Assembly: GCA_964453665.1 (NCBI GenBank)
Contig: CAYVQT010000032.1
Coordinates: forward strand, 1 to 38,449
Source of the DNA: DAOUTY01 sp964453665
GTDB taxonomy: Bacteria; Chloroflexota; Dehalococcoidia; SZUA-161
Direction of reading: 5' to 3'
Length of the DNA: 38,449 nucleotides
Of the stretch, positions 8,478-17,765 are shown piece after piece; the first letter of the stretch is position 1; each line of letters starts with the position of its first letter. Both the position numbers and the translations under genes were made by a program. Under the pieces are notes generated by a model. That model searched no databases. It worked only from the letters and a program-made list of their open reading frames with translations, and had not been told where the DNA came from.

Positions 8478-9307
8478 GTCCCTCCTCCTCACTTTGGCAC
8501 TCAAAAAGAGCACAGCAACGGTTCGTACTGCCGACGCCGCATCGAGCAGTCACCTATGGCCCCCGCAGGGACCAAGGGCGTTTGTCGGCTACTGCCAAGA
8601 GGACGTTATGTCCTTATGACCTTATCCCGTCCCTGTCGCGTACCTGCTCTTACGGCAGCACTCCCCTCCCTGTCTCCGGGACATTGCGACGGAAGAACCC
8701 AGAACGTCCGATAAAGCCGCAACAGGCCATGTGCCTGACATCATTGGTAGAAGCAGCACCGTAAGCCCCGGGCAGGGTTGCTTTGAAGCAGGCGGCGAAT
8801 TTGACTGCATTAGCAACAACGGCCCAGCAGTCCTTCCAGACAACTAGCGTCCTCCGGTACTCCAATATCGGATTACACTGCCCTCTTATTGACTCCTTCT
8901 CCTTATCTGAAGTCGAAACGGGACTACGTGGAAATCGGGCATATCTGAGGAAAAATTGTAGTGCATTTATTATAAACCCGGAACTATAACACAATCAATC
9001 TTATCGTGCACGTCACTTATATAGGAATATACTAGCAACAATAGGAGTTGTCAAGGGGTGGTTCGAGTGAAAAAGCGCGATGCCACCACAACTTGCGAGG
9101 TGTGATGGTAATTTTCTACCAAAATCCCTAAACAATACACCTTTTAATTCAGCCAAATAGTAACCACACAATTCTGATTTGTTCACTGAACATTCTTGCG
9201 AAATATTAAACGTCTAGGTTAGTGCGCTTAAGACAAAGCCCCTTCGAAACATCTGGTTCTCAAACCTCGATTATTAACCCCCTGACAGCAACCGAAATAA
9301 ACGGCTG
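8478..9307. other. long intergenic region with no supported gene
   Basis: About 830 bases between two minus-strand genes. The open frames across it are short, lack ribosome sites and resemble no family. The part after 8950 is AT-rich and may hold regulatory DNA or the end of the upstream transcript, but I could not identify a specific promoter, terminator or RNA. Confidence 0.4.
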
Positions 9308-10036
9308 TCACTGATTGCGTAGCAGCGTACCCTCGTTCCGGTCCCACCAGTCTTTGAGCTGGTCGTTTATCTCTTTCCACCTCAGCCATACCCCGGTGGG
9401 ATTGTCCCGGTCGGGCCTGTTTGCCACGCGCAGGTAAACATACAGTCCGAGAAGGACAAACGGAAGGATAATTCTCGCCATAGTGAGAGCTGTGTTATCG
9501 AGTGAATAGAAACGCGGCAAATCGAGGGCTTCCACCTCCGATAGAACAGCGAGGACCACCAGCGCCACGAACGAGAGAAAGGAGAGCCAGACCAGCACCC
9601 TTTGAAGGTAGAAGACCAGCCGGCACTCCAGTCTTCTCCTCAACAGGGCGGTGAAGTAAAAGTGGTTGGGATGGTTCTCATCCCGCCACTGCCGGAGGAC
9701 CGTAAGCCATCTCTGCCGCGCCTCGGGTGCCGTGAGATTGTACTGTTGCTGGATGTAGACCCTGGGGAACTGGGACTGAAAGAACGAGATATGGCGACTG
9801 CCCGCCGATCTGGAGTACTGCAGCGGGTCCTCCGACAAAAGGAGAAGGGACACAGCAGACAAAGCCAGAAGCGGCAGAAGCATCCTGGGGATATCGGCCA
9901 CCCAATCGTCAACGGCGAGGTCAACCACATAAAGCAGAAGGAAGGCCAGGCCCAGCAAACCAACATATAACCCCTTCCGCAGCCTGAGTCCGCCTTCTTT
10001 GCGCGGAGTCAGGAGCCCCCCGGCCAGCCAGTTCAC
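9308..10036 (-). CDS. four-helix integral membrane protein, unknown function
   Basis: A 242-residue protein with hydrophobic segments near residues 23-43, 53-67, 147-167 and 189-208. The pattern is two helices, a soluble Arg/Gln-rich loop of about 75 residues (YIQQQYNLTAPEARQRW), two more helices and a short charged tail. The start is a GTG whose last two bases overlap the stop of the upstream SBBP lipoprotein gene (GTGA at 10033-10036), so the two are almost certainly translated together. I do not recognise the family. It may anchor or export the propeller protein, but that is inference from coupling only. Confidence 0.7.
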   Translation of the reverse strand: MNWLAGGLLTPRKEGGLRLRKGLYVGLLGLAFLLLYVVDLAVDDWVADIPRMLLPLLALSAVSLLLLSEDPLQYSRSAGSRHISFFQSQFPRVYIQQQYNLTAPEARQRWLTVLRQWRDENHPNHFYFTALLRRRLECRLVFYLQRVLVWLSFLSFVALVVLAVLSEVEALDLPRFYSLDNTALTMARIILPFVLLGLYVYLRVANRPDRDNPTGVWLRWKEINDQLKDWWDRNEGTLLRNQ

Positions 10037-11478
10037 AGCTCCGAATCCCCGGAGACATACTTAATGGTGAGGAAATCGCGGCAACTGGTACCGCCATCGC
10101 TCTTGCCGGTTACATAAACGTTTCCCGACCCGTCCACGGCCAGGGCCACGGCCTGGTCCCAGCCGTCCGCCGGGCCATCGTAGCAGGCAGCCCAGATTTC
10201 GCTGCCTTCGCTGTCGTACTTCAAGGTAACATACGAGTAGTTGACTCCGCTGCCGTTATAGCTATCGCCGGTGACATAAATATTCCCCGAACCGTCCAGC
10301 GCCATGTCAAAGGGCCAGCTCTCACGGCCACCCGCAGCGCCGTCGTACCTGGCGATCCACTGCTGTTCTCCTTCGCTGTCGTACTTGACGGTCGCATAAC
10401 CGTACAGGAGTGTGCGGTGGTCGTAGCACCGGCCCGTGACGTATACGTTGCCCGAACCGTCCACAGCAACGGCCACAGGTTCACCCGCTCCGCACTCCAG
10501 ACCCTGACATCCGGCAGCCCAGGGCTGGTTGCCTTCACTATCGAACTTCACGGTGGCATATTCGTACTGATACGAGCTGCTGCTGTAGCTCCTGCCTGTC
10601 ACGTACACATTTCCCGCACCATCCAGGGCCATGGCCTTAGCCGTGTCATCACCCCCGGAATTGTCATAGCGAGCTACCCAGATCTGATTTCCATTGCTAT
10701 CATACTTGAGCGCAGCGTAGTCACCCTGGCTTGTGCCCGCGACATATGCGTTCCCCGAGCCGTCCAGCGCTATACCCACGGCCCCGTCATCACTCCCCGG
10801 GGAGCCTTCGTACCTTGCGGCCCAGAGCTGATTCCCGTTACTATCGTATTCGATTGTGGCGTAGTCGCCCCCGCTGCTGCCGGTGACATACACGTTCCCC
10901 GAGCCGTCTATCGCTATCGCCCGGCCATCATCATCTTCAACCCCCGCTCCGTCGTAGCGCGCAACCCAGAGCTCACTGCCATCGCCGTCATACTTTATCG
11001 TGGCATAGGCGTAGTCCTCGTGAAGGCTGTTATAGCTTTTGCCCGTCACATACACGTTTCCGTAACCATCCACGGCGATAGCCTGGGCCACATCATCGTC
11101 GCCACCGGGGCCATCGTAGCGGGCAACCCAGAGCTCATTGCCATCGTTGTCATACTTCACCGTGACATATGAATAGTCGTAGGGCGTGTCATTGAAGCTC
11201 TTGCCCGTCACATAGACGTTGCCGGAACCGTCCACAGCTATGTCGTAGACCCACTCAGCACCCCCCGAAGGGCCCTTATAGCGAGCAACCCAGGCCTCGG
11301 CAACCGCAGAGGGGGTCGGTGTCGGGGTTGAAACGGGTGTCGCCGTTGCAGCAGGTGTCGGCGCTGGGCTGGTAGTCGCAACAGGCGTCGGGGAGGGGCT
11401 TGCCCCGTCACCGCCGCAGCCGACGGCAAGCGCCCCTATCAGAACCACGGTTAAAGCTAATATGGCCAAAGACCTCAT
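10033..11478 (-). CDS. SBBP-repeat beta-propeller lipoprotein
   Basis: A 481-residue exported lipoprotein. The signal peptide ends in the lipobox AVGC (Cys21). A Pro/Thr/Ser/Ala-rich linker (about 24-60) leads into eight SBBP-type repeats of about 50 residues, each with WxARYDGP...A(V/L)DGSGNVYVTGxS...YATVKYDSxG. Repeats six and eight diverge, with Cys in place of the usual Arg or Tyr. Eight blades would give a closed propeller. The start at 11478 is supported by GGAGGG eight bases upstream. SBBP proteins are surface or extracellular scaffolds without known catalysis. The gene overlaps the start of a membrane protein gene by four bases. Confidence 0.88.
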   Translation of the reverse strand: MRSLAILALTVVLIGALAVGCGGDGASPSPTPVATTSPAPTPAATATPVSTPTPTPSAVAEAWVARYKGPSGGAEWVYDIAVDGSGNVYVTGKSFNDTPYDYSYVTVKYDNDGNELWVARYDGPGGDDDVAQAIAVDGYGNVYVTGKSYNSLHEDYAYATIKYDGDGSELWVARYDGAGVEDDDGRAIAIDGSGNVYVTGSSGGDYATIEYDSNGNQLWAARYEGSPGSDDGAVGIALDGSGNAYVAGTSQGDYAALKYDSNGNQIWVARYDNSGGDDTAKAMALDGAGNVYVTGRSYSSSSYQYEYATVKFDSEGNQPWAAGCQGLECGAGEPVAVAVDGSGNVYVTGRCYDHRTLLYGYATVKYDSEGEQQWIARYDGAAGGRESWPFDMALDGSGNIYVTGDSYNGSGVNYSYVTLKYDSEGSEIWAACYDGPADGWDQAVALAVDGSGNVYVTGKSDGGTSCRDFLTIKYVSGDSEL

Positions 11479-11560
11479 TTGTTGCCCTCCTCACTGGATG
11501 ACAGCGCAAAGCCTGCTATCACAGCCGATTATATAATTCAGCTTTTTCTGTTCAGGTGCC

Positions 11561-11589
11561 ATTATAGCCAATTCGGCAGCGCCTTCCAA
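11561..11589 (-). promoter_or_regulatory. sigma70-type promoter for the SBBP lipoprotein operon
   Basis: On the minus strand, TTGGAA (complement of 11584-11589) and a consensus TATAAT (complement of 11561-11566) are separated by 17 bases. This is about 80 bases upstream of the SBBP start codon and correctly oriented. The -10 box is perfect and the -35 box matches four of six positions. Confidence 0.45.
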
Positions 11590-11647
11590 TAGCCAGCGAT
11601 TGAAATTGAATCAGCCAGGGCAAGGTGATAGACTTTTACATACGGTG

Positions 11648-12613
11648 ATGAGCTACAAAGTCGAACCTCAGAGCTTCAGCAGCCTGGCTTCTTTGCGGGA
11701 GGAGCCGCGCTGCCGCCTTGAGTGGCGCTCCGTCTTCGTTCTGCCCCGGTGGCTGGAAGTCTGGTGGCAGGAATTCGGAGCCGGAGCAGAGCTATGCCTG
11801 TGCGACATCAGGGAAGACGGAAATTTAACAGGCATCGCACCGCTAAAGGTTAAGGATGGCAGGGCTTCATTTATCGGCAGCGCCGACGTCTGTGATTATA
11901 TGGACTTCATCATCGCGCCGGGGAAAGAGCACGCCTTTTTCACATCCCTTCTCGACCATTTGAGGCATGAGGGCGTAAGCGAGCTTTACCTCGAATCGCT
12001 GAGACCCGACTCCGCAGCTCTGACCAGCCTTGCTGCCCTGGCAAAGAATCAGGGGCACGCGGTGCACTTCAATCTCACGGACGTTTCACTGGATGTGACT
12101 CTGCCCGCCACCTGGGAGGAATATCTGGGGATGCTGACCCCGAAGCAGCGGCGTGAGCTAGGTCTCAAGCTGAGGAGAGTGAATGAAGCGGGCTATATAG
12201 AGTACGGCACAATCGAGGACACGGACTCCGTCCAGGATACCATGGACGTCTTTATGAAGCAGTTCAGGGACAGCAGAGAGGATAAGGCGGCATTCATGAC
12301 CCCGCAGATGGAATCCTTTTTCAGGTCAATAGCCATAGCCATGGCTGAAGCCGGACTTCTAAGATTCGGTATCCTGAAAATCAACGGCCTTCCGGCTGCC
12401 GTTGTCATGTGCTTCGACTACAATGGCAAGGTATATCTCTATCACAGCGGATACGATCCCCTTCACAGCCATCTGAGCGTGGGTTTGCTCTCCAAGGCGC
12501 TATCTATCAAGGACAGCATAGCAAGGGGCAGAAGAATACAAATACCGACTGGGCGGTGCGGAAACCCCGATTCACAGTTGCCGGATAATCCTCAAGTGAC
12601 TCCCGGGTTTTAA
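11648..12613 (+). CDS. BioF2-like/FemAB-type GNAT acetyltransferase with disrupted C-terminus
   Basis: A protein of about 321 residues of the GNAT family often annotated 'BioF2-like acetyltransferase', associated with cell-envelope or polysaccharide acylation. Family features include RWLEVWWQEFG at the N-terminus, YLESLRPDS, the LTPKQRRELGLKLRR segment and the AAVVMCFDYNGKVYLYHSGYDP core. The ATG at 11648 is preferred over the upstream TTG at 11600, although neither has a strong ribosome site. After residue 292 the frame reads into nonsense and stops at 12613. The +1 frame from 12525 instead encodes GAEEYKYRLGGAETPIHSC and ends at 12599, which is the family's usual C-terminus. A small deletion near 12521-12530 is inferred, so the protein is probably inactive unless this is a sequence error. 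Confidence 0.75.
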   Translation: MSYKVEPQSFSSLASLREEPRCRLEWRSVFVLPRWLEVWWQEFGAGAELCLCDIREDGNLTGIAPLKVKDGRASFIGSADVCDYMDFIIAPGKEHAFFTSLLDHLRHEGVSELYLESLRPDSAALTSLAALAKNQGHAVHFNLTDVSLDVTLPATWEEYLGMLTPKQRRELGLKLRRVNEAGYIEYGTIEDTDSVQDTMDVFMKQFRDSREDKAAFMTPQMESFFRSIAIAMAEAGLLRFGILKINGLPAAVVMCFDYNGKVYLYHSGYDPLHSHLSVGLLSKALSIKDSIARGRRIQIPTGRCGNPDSQLPDNPQVTPGF

Positions 12614-12677
12614 ATTCGTACGCGGACCGGAATCGATGAATGAGGTATTTCGAACATTAAGGGACTGTTGCCGCATT

Positions 12678-14189
12678 TCAGGCCGGAGAATCTTTTACCG
12701 GGGTCCCGGCATATTTACGGACAACCATCCTGAAATGGAACCCGTATACAGCGAGGGCCATAGACAGCGGAAAATGCTGGGGACGCTTCAGCACTGTCGA
12801 GATAAAGAATCGCCAGTAATGCAACCTCTCCCTATCCCGAACACCCAGGAACCACACAGACCTTAAAAACGCCCAAACATGCCAGAACTGGAGCTGTGAT
12901 ACCCTCTTTTTTCTCTTAGGCTTGTAATCTTTGAAGAATATCTTGACCCGCTTGTAATACTCCCGGGGTGAATAGATCGTAGCCAGAATATTCTTGTAGC
13001 CATCGATGAGCGTCTCACTGTCCATCTTGGGAATAAAGTTCATAGAACAGTCGGTATTATCGCCTGAAATACCCTCCAGTAGCCGGTTCTCCTTCTTCAG
13101 TCGCTGGTACAGCCTTGTACCGGGAGGCGCATTCAGCAGACCGACCATCGCGGTAACGATCCCGCTCTTCTGAATGAAGTTAATCTGGCTCTTAAAGATA
13201 GAGACCGGGTCGTTATCAAATCCCAGTATGAACCCTCCCTGCACCTGAAAGCCGTTGTTTTGAATCTTCTTGACCGAGGCAACCAGATCACGGCCCCGAT
13301 TCTGGTTTTTGCTGCATTCAACCAGGCTCTCCTCGTTTGTAGTTTCGATACCGATAAATACCATGTCGAACCCGGCCTCGACCATCAATCGCATCAGCTC
13401 TTCATCATCGGCAAGGTTTATCGACGCCTCCGTGAACAACGAGGTGGGGTATTTTCTCTCCTTCTGCCATTCAATTATTGCCGGGAGGATCTCTTTCTTC
13501 AGTTTCCTCTTGTTGCCTATGAAGTTATCATCCACGACAAAAATGCTGTCTCGCCAGCCCCGATTGTACAGCGCATCCAGTTCCGCGATGATCTGTTCTT
13601 TGCTCTTAGTTCGCGGTACGTTGCCGTTCAGTATGATGATATCGCAGAACTCACAATTGTAGGGACAACCGCGAGAGTACTGAATGCTCGACGAAGAGTA
13701 TTTCCTCATATCGAGAAGGGACCACAGAGGAAGAGGGGTCTTCGTGATATCCGGCCGCTCCTTTGAAGTGTAGATATGCCCGGCACATCCCTTTTCCAGG
13801 TCCTCCAGGAAAGGCGGGAGGGTAACTTCAGCCTCACCGAGCACTAAATGATCCACGTCTTCAAAGTACTCGTATTCACTGAAAAAGAGTGGGCCGCCGG
13901 CGACTATCCTGGTATCTAAAGCCTTACATCTCCCGATAACCTCTCGCACCGAATCCCTCTGCACCACCATGGCACTTATAAATACATAGTCGGCCCACCT
14001 GATATCCTTGTCATTCAAAGGGGCTACATTCATATCAACCAGCTTCTTGTCCCATTCCTGGGGAAGCATCGCCGCCACAGTCAGCAAGCCAAGAGGCGGG
14101 AAGTTAGCCTTCTTGCCGGCAATTCTCAGAGCGTGTCTAAAACTCCAGAAGGTATCAGGATATCGCGGGTAGACCATAAGTGCTTTCAA
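12678..14189 (-). CDS. B12-binding radical SAM protein (DUF4070 class)
   Basis: A 503-residue cobalamin-dependent radical SAM enzyme. Residues 1-140 form the Rossmann-like B12-binding domain (starting MVYPRYPDTFWSF, with NFPPLGLLTVAAML and VAGGP). The radical SAM core has the cluster motif Cys175-x3-Cys179-x2-Cys182 in GCPYNCEFC, then FVDDNFIGN and FIGIETTNEESL. The C-terminal third matches the DUF4070 pattern (FKDYKPKR...RERLHYWRF). Start is TTG at 14189, with GAGGAG about seven bases upstream. This class includes methyltransferases such as hopanoid C-2 methylase HpnP, but no hopanoid gene is nearby and the substrate is unknown. It is convergent with the acetyltransferase gene. Confidence 0.88.
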   Translation of the reverse strand: MKALMVYPRYPDTFWSFRHALRIAGKKANFPPLGLLTVAAMLPQEWDKKLVDMNVAPLNDKDIRWADYVFISAMVVQRDSVREVIGRCKALDTRIVAGGPLFFSEYEYFEDVDHLVLGEAEVTLPPFLEDLEKGCAGHIYTSKERPDITKTPLPLWSLLDMRKYSSSSIQYSRGCPYNCEFCDIIILNGNVPRTKSKEQIIAELDALYNRGWRDSIFVVDDNFIGNKRKLKKEILPAIIEWQKERKYPTSLFTEASINLADDEELMRLMVEAGFDMVFIGIETTNEESLVECSKNQNRGRDLVASVKKIQNNGFQVQGGFILGFDNDPVSIFKSQINFIQKSGIVTAMVGLLNAPPGTRLYQRLKKENRLLEGISGDNTDCSMNFIPKMDSETLIDGYKNILATIYSPREYYKRVKIFFKDYKPKRKKRVSQLQFWHVWAFLRSVWFLGVRDRERLHYWRFFISTVLKRPQHFPLSMALAVYGFHFRMVVRKYAGTPVKDSPA

Positions 14190-14578
14190 ACCAGGCTCCT
14201 CATTCGTTTAATTACTTATATCAAATACGATTATACTTGCTCTTGTCAATAGCCAGGTTCATTGATTATACCACAAACAATTACTCAAAGGTTAAAACCT
14301 TTCCTCGATTTTATTACTAGCGACACAGCTGTCCGCATTGTACAATACCGGGATTAAAAACTAATTAACGACGTCCCAAGCAGGAATTACGAAGGTCTTA
14401 CAAGCAAGTTACATTTTATCAGCCTGACATCAATCTTATAACCTTCATTCTCAGTAAGAGGTTCAGGTGCAGTTCATCCTTGCGCAGTTAATCTCCAGAG
14501 CCTATGATAACAGTAACACTTGTAGAAGCCAGAAGGGGCATTCACATTACAGTTACACCATCTCAGGGAGGTGTTCCA
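14190..14578. other. AT-rich intergenic region between divergent genes
   Basis: About 390 bases between the radical SAM gene (minus) and the SMR transporter gene (plus). It should hold both promoters. TATAAT-like and TTGACA-like words are present on the minus strand near 14230-14255, but not at standard spacing. I looked for a guanidine riboswitch before the SMR gene and saw no convincing match. Confidence 0.35.
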
Positions 14579-14902
14579 GTGCACTGGTTTTATCTTGCTT
14601 TTGCGGTTTTTCTGGAGGTCTGTGGCACCACTTGCATGAAACTATCCGACGGGTTTTCAAAGCTGACACCATCGATACTGATGTTCATCTTCTACGGGCT
14701 TTCCTTCGCCCTCTTCGTTCTCGCATTGAAGCGCATAGATGTAAGTGTCGCCTATGCCATATGGGCCGGGTTGGGAGTCCTATTGATCGCCATAGTCGGT
14801 ACTCTGTACTTTAAAGAGCCTATGACAGCATTAAAAATCGTATCAACAGCCCTAATAATAGGTGGTGTTGTGGGCCTGTACTCCAGCGGTACCGGTAACT
14901 GA
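14579..14902 (+). CDS. small multidrug resistance (SMR) family transporter
   Basis: A 107-residue inner-membrane protein with four predicted helices, the size and layout of EmrE/QacC. The GTG at 14579 is chosen because AGGGAGG lies just upstream and it gives the normal family N-terminus (HWFYLAFAVFLEVCGTTCMK). The membrane-embedded glutamate of the family is present in FLEVCGTT, and the EVxGTTxMKxSxGF pattern favours the Qac/EmrE drug-proton antiporter subtype over the guanidinium exporter (Gdx/SugE) subtype. Helix 3 carries SVAYAIWAGLGVLLIAIVG, another family signature. It works as an antiparallel dimer in known members. No partner SMR gene is adjacent. Confidence 0.9.
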   Translation: MHWFYLAFAVFLEVCGTTCMKLSDGFSKLTPSILMFIFYGLSFALFVLALKRIDVSVAYAIWAGLGVLLIAIVGTLYFKEPMTALKIVSTALIIGGVVGLYSSGTGN

Positions 14903-14912
14903 AGAGAGTACT

Positions 14913-15479
14913 CTAAAGCGGTGGGACGCCCTTTTTTGTCTGAAACCATACTTTACCAACCACTCGCGAGAAACCCTGCATAAGGTTTCTCATAACCACC
15001 AGAGGCTTCCAACTTCCGTCAACCCATGCTCTTTTAAGCGAGTTGCTGGCAAGCATAGCGATCAGATTGATAATCTTTTGCGGACCAAACCAACTCCCCA
15101 GATTGGCGGCAAGCACCGGCTGCATCCCTGCCCCGCTAATAAGCGCACCTTGTGTCAGCCCCGAGGCAACCACGGTACCGATGTTAGGCAGTTGTTCGAC
15201 GATCTGCAGCCTGACTATGTCGAATGGCATGAACCGTCCGGACTCCCTGTAGTCACGCCTGAAGGCCACCCAGTACCCAAGCGCGTAGCAGCTTACATAA
15301 CCCGTGAAGCTACCCAGCATACTTGCCATTACCATAATCCATACCGCGTTATCAAGGGATAAGTAGACAGCTAACGATCTGCCTGCAACGGCTCCACAGC
15401 CGGCTGCGATCTGGACCAGCACCAACTTCCCGCTGAAGTACTTCCAAAGCTTTGTCTTCAGTCCGGACACGATGCTCAT
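14913..15479 (-). CDS. hypothetical membrane protein
   Basis: A 188-residue protein from the ATG at 15479 (an upstream start at 15527 is possible). It has about four hydrophobic stretches, including VLVQIAAGCGAVAGRSLAVYL, VWIMVMASMLGSFTGYVSCY and a Gly/Ala-rich segment SGLTQGALISGAGMQPVLAA, separated by short basic loops. The length and four-helix plan recall GtrA-like proteins, but I do not see a diagnostic motif. It ends 11 bases from the convergent SMR gene. Confidence 0.6.
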   Translation of the reverse strand: MSIVSGLKTKLWKYFSGKLVLVQIAAGCGAVAGRSLAVYLSLDNAVWIMVMASMLGSFTGYVSCYALGYWVAFRRDYRESGRFMPFDIVRLQIVEQLPNIGTVVASGLTQGALISGAGMQPVLAANLGSWFGPQKIINLIAMLASNSLKRAWVDGSWKPLVVMRNLMQGFSRVVGKVWFQTKKGVPPL

Positions 15480-15527
15480 GCGTTTCCGCCTTCCCCGTCC
15501 AAAGCGTGCCTCGGCAATGTACAGCAT

Positions 15528-15876
15528 GAGCCAGAGCAGAGCCGCTTACTTCGTTTCATCCGCATTATACGTTCACTCAACGGTTCTAATTTTACGCTGA
15601 CCATCCCTAACTGGCAAGAAACTGGCATCCAAGGCAATGAAGCGAATAGGCACTCAACTTATCCTGACTGGCTTACGCCGTTGCCAACAAGTCATAACCA
15701 CAGCGCAACTCCTTAATGGGACTATTGAGTACTTTTTCCCATACCTTATCTATACAAAAGAACCATTGAACAGCCGGTAGCATGTGTGCTAATGTTTGGG
15801 CAGGATAATGTGGCTTGTGTCATTACCTTAAACAAACCATTGACCGGGGAAGAAATGCGCAAGTCCGTGTGTTGCT
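15528..15876. other. intergenic region between divergent membrane-protein genes
   Basis: About 350 bases with no supported gene. A few promoter-like words occur on the plus strand near 15725-15793 but none at a good match and spacing. The ribosome site before the gene at 15877 is weak. Confidence 0.35.
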
Positions 15877-17748
15877 ATGATCTGGTTTAGACGAATATGG
15901 ACCATTCCGCTGATCATAATCTTCGTTGTCCTGCTTATCTCCCTCCTGCTAGTCTCACAGCTAAACGACACTATAGGCAACCCCGAATTTTACAAGGACC
16001 ATATACGGCAGGCGGACCTGTATAACTTCGTCTACGACGAGGCCCTGCCGGCAGGACTGGATGAACTGGAAACAGGTGCTTTTTCAGATGTCCCTATAGA
16101 AATATCCGCAATCAAGGATAATGTCGTCTCCGTCGCCAGTAAGATTCTGCCTCCTGATTGGCTCCAGGCCCTCGTTGAAACTGCAATCGACAAAATAATC
16201 CCCTACTTCCTAGGCGACACTGACAGCTTTACATTCACCATAATGTTGAGAGACAGGGTAGAGATAGCCGCATCGGTAATCAAAGATGATATTATCCGGG
16301 GTACTGCGTTTACAGAAATCTATGGCGACGCAGTATCATACCTGGCCGACGAGTTGCTCGACAACATGGATGGAATGCCTTACCCCATTGCACTCAGCAA
16401 GGAGGAGGTCGAAGCCTCTCTCAAGAAGTTATTCCCCGAGGACTGGCTAGCCCCCCAGGTTGAGGCCGCCATCGACTCCATAAAACCGTATCTGACCGGC
16501 GACTCAAATCACTTCATACTTACGGTCAACATCGCTGACCGAGTCGATGCAGTGGCTGACACTGTTGTCGACCTCCTGGGCATACAGGAGACCTACGACT
16601 ACCTGCTGGACGAACTGATAACACCAACCATCGAGGCCAACATTGGCCAGACCGTAGCCCTGCCATACGGGATAAGCCTGAGCCAGGAGGAGATCGTCTC
16701 CGCCATCGAGGAGACGCTGCCCCATTCCTGGGTGCAAGCGCAGTTCAACGATATCGTCGACAACGTAACCGCATACGTAAAGGGAGAAGCCCCCGGTATC
16801 GAGGTAACGGTTGACCTGGCTGACAGAAATGAAGCCGCCCTCGATATCCTCACAGATATGGCCGACCAGAAGCTAGAGAACCTTTTCTACAGTTTGCCCG
16901 TGTGCAGTATGTGGGAATTCCTTCAGATTTTACAGACGCTACCTCCCGACACTCTCCCAGACTGCCGGCCGTCAGGCGTATCATACGAGGAAGCTAAAGC
17001 CGCGCTCGACATTGACATCGCGTACTTGATCGACCACATGATCATAGACCGGATTCCAGACCAGTGGATTTTCACCGACGCCGAAGTTAAGCAGTTGCTT
17101 GGTGAGGACATCGCGAGTTTTCTGGAGGACGCCCGGAATTGGGTCGCGGGGGGTTGGACTTTCACCGATGCCGACCTTAAGGATGAACTGAACAGCGACC
17201 AAGAGCAGACCCTGGAAGACGTGCTCGGCTGGATAAAGAGCGGATATACCTTAAACGAGTCGGACCTGAGAGAGGCAATCGCAGAAAACGAGCAAGACCT
17301 TAACTCAATGTATACCGCACGCCGCTGGATAGGTACTTCCAGAGCATGGCTATGGGCCTTCTGGCTCATAGCCATTGTATTACTCATTTTCATCGGTCTC
17401 TTAGGCGGCCGCAACTGGAGAACCCGGCTGGTCTGGGCACTTGTAATATTGCTTTTCACCTCGCTTATAATTTACGTTACGATAGGACTGATTTATTCAA
17501 GGCTGGGAGAACCAAGGACACAGGGGATAATGCTTGACCCATCGCAGTATGAGGGCGTAGCAGCCGTAGTAGTTGAGAAGGGCAACGAAGTGATCGATAA
17601 TATCCTTAATGGCTCCAACGGCCTGAGCGGCTTCGTCCAGGGGATAAAGAACAAAGCGCTATATATAACTGTGGGCTCCGTAGTATGTCTGCTGGGAATC
17701 GTCGGCTGGAGCGAGATACGCCGTCGCAGGGATAAAGGCATAGATTGA
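15877..17748 (+). CDS. membrane-anchored protein with two kinds of internal repeat, unknown function
   Basis: A 623-residue protein I cannot place in a family. It has an N-terminal membrane segment (residues about 7-29), a large acidic region of about 450 residues facing one side, and three more hydrophobic segments near 495-515, 522-545 and 595-615, ending in a basic tail RRRRDKG. The acidic region contains three copies of a roughly 100-residue unit, each with an LPxxWLxxxVExAID...PYxxGDxxxFxxTVxxxDR pattern. Three copies of a roughly 33-residue unit (W-x-FTDAxLKxxL...LExxxxWV) follow. The Leu/Asp-rich helical repeats suggest a binding scaffold at the cell surface. No catalytic motif is seen. 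Confidence 0.75.
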   Translation: MIWFRRIWTIPLIIIFVVLLISLLLVSQLNDTIGNPEFYKDHIRQADLYNFVYDEALPAGLDELETGAFSDVPIEISAIKDNVVSVASKILPPDWLQALVETAIDKIIPYFLGDTDSFTFTIMLRDRVEIAASVIKDDIIRGTAFTEIYGDAVSYLADELLDNMDGMPYPIALSKEEVEASLKKLFPEDWLAPQVEAAIDSIKPYLTGDSNHFILTVNIADRVDAVADTVVDLLGIQETYDYLLDELITPTIEANIGQTVALPYGISLSQEEIVSAIEETLPHSWVQAQFNDIVDNVTAYVKGEAPGIEVTVDLADRNEAALDILTDMADQKLENLFYSLPVCSMWEFLQILQTLPPDTLPDCRPSGVSYEEAKAALDIDIAYLIDHMIIDRIPDQWIFTDAEVKQLLGEDIASFLEDARNWVAGGWTFTDADLKDELNSDQEQTLEDVLGWIKSGYTLNESDLREAIAENEQDLNSMYTARRWIGTSRAWLWAFWLIAIVLLIFIGLLGGRNWRTRLVWALVILLFTSLIIYVTIGLIYSRLGEPRTQGIMLDPSQYEGVAAVVVEKGNEVIDNILNGSNGLSGFVQGIKNKALYITVGSVVCLLGIVGWSEIRRRRDKGID

Positions 17749-17765
17749 GATAATTATACTCTGGT

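Noticed and set aside
8650..8994. Minus-strand frame of 114 codons in the 8.5-9.3 kb gap
   Set aside because: No ribosome site, no domain or signal sequence, and mixed residue composition typical of noncoding DNA.
10417..11172. Plus-strand frame of 251 codons opposite the SBBP repeats
   Set aside because: Antisense to a clear repeat protein with strong family pattern; no ribosome site or motif.
12678..14189. Hopanoid methylase HpnP
   Set aside because: Domain order agrees, but no hopanoid or squalene gene is nearby and the class contains many enzymes of unknown substrate.
14190..14578. Guanidine riboswitch ahead of the SMR gene
   Set aside because: No pair of ACGR-loop hairpins or ykkC-like core could be seen, and the transporter looks like the EmrE subtype rather than a guanidinium exporter.
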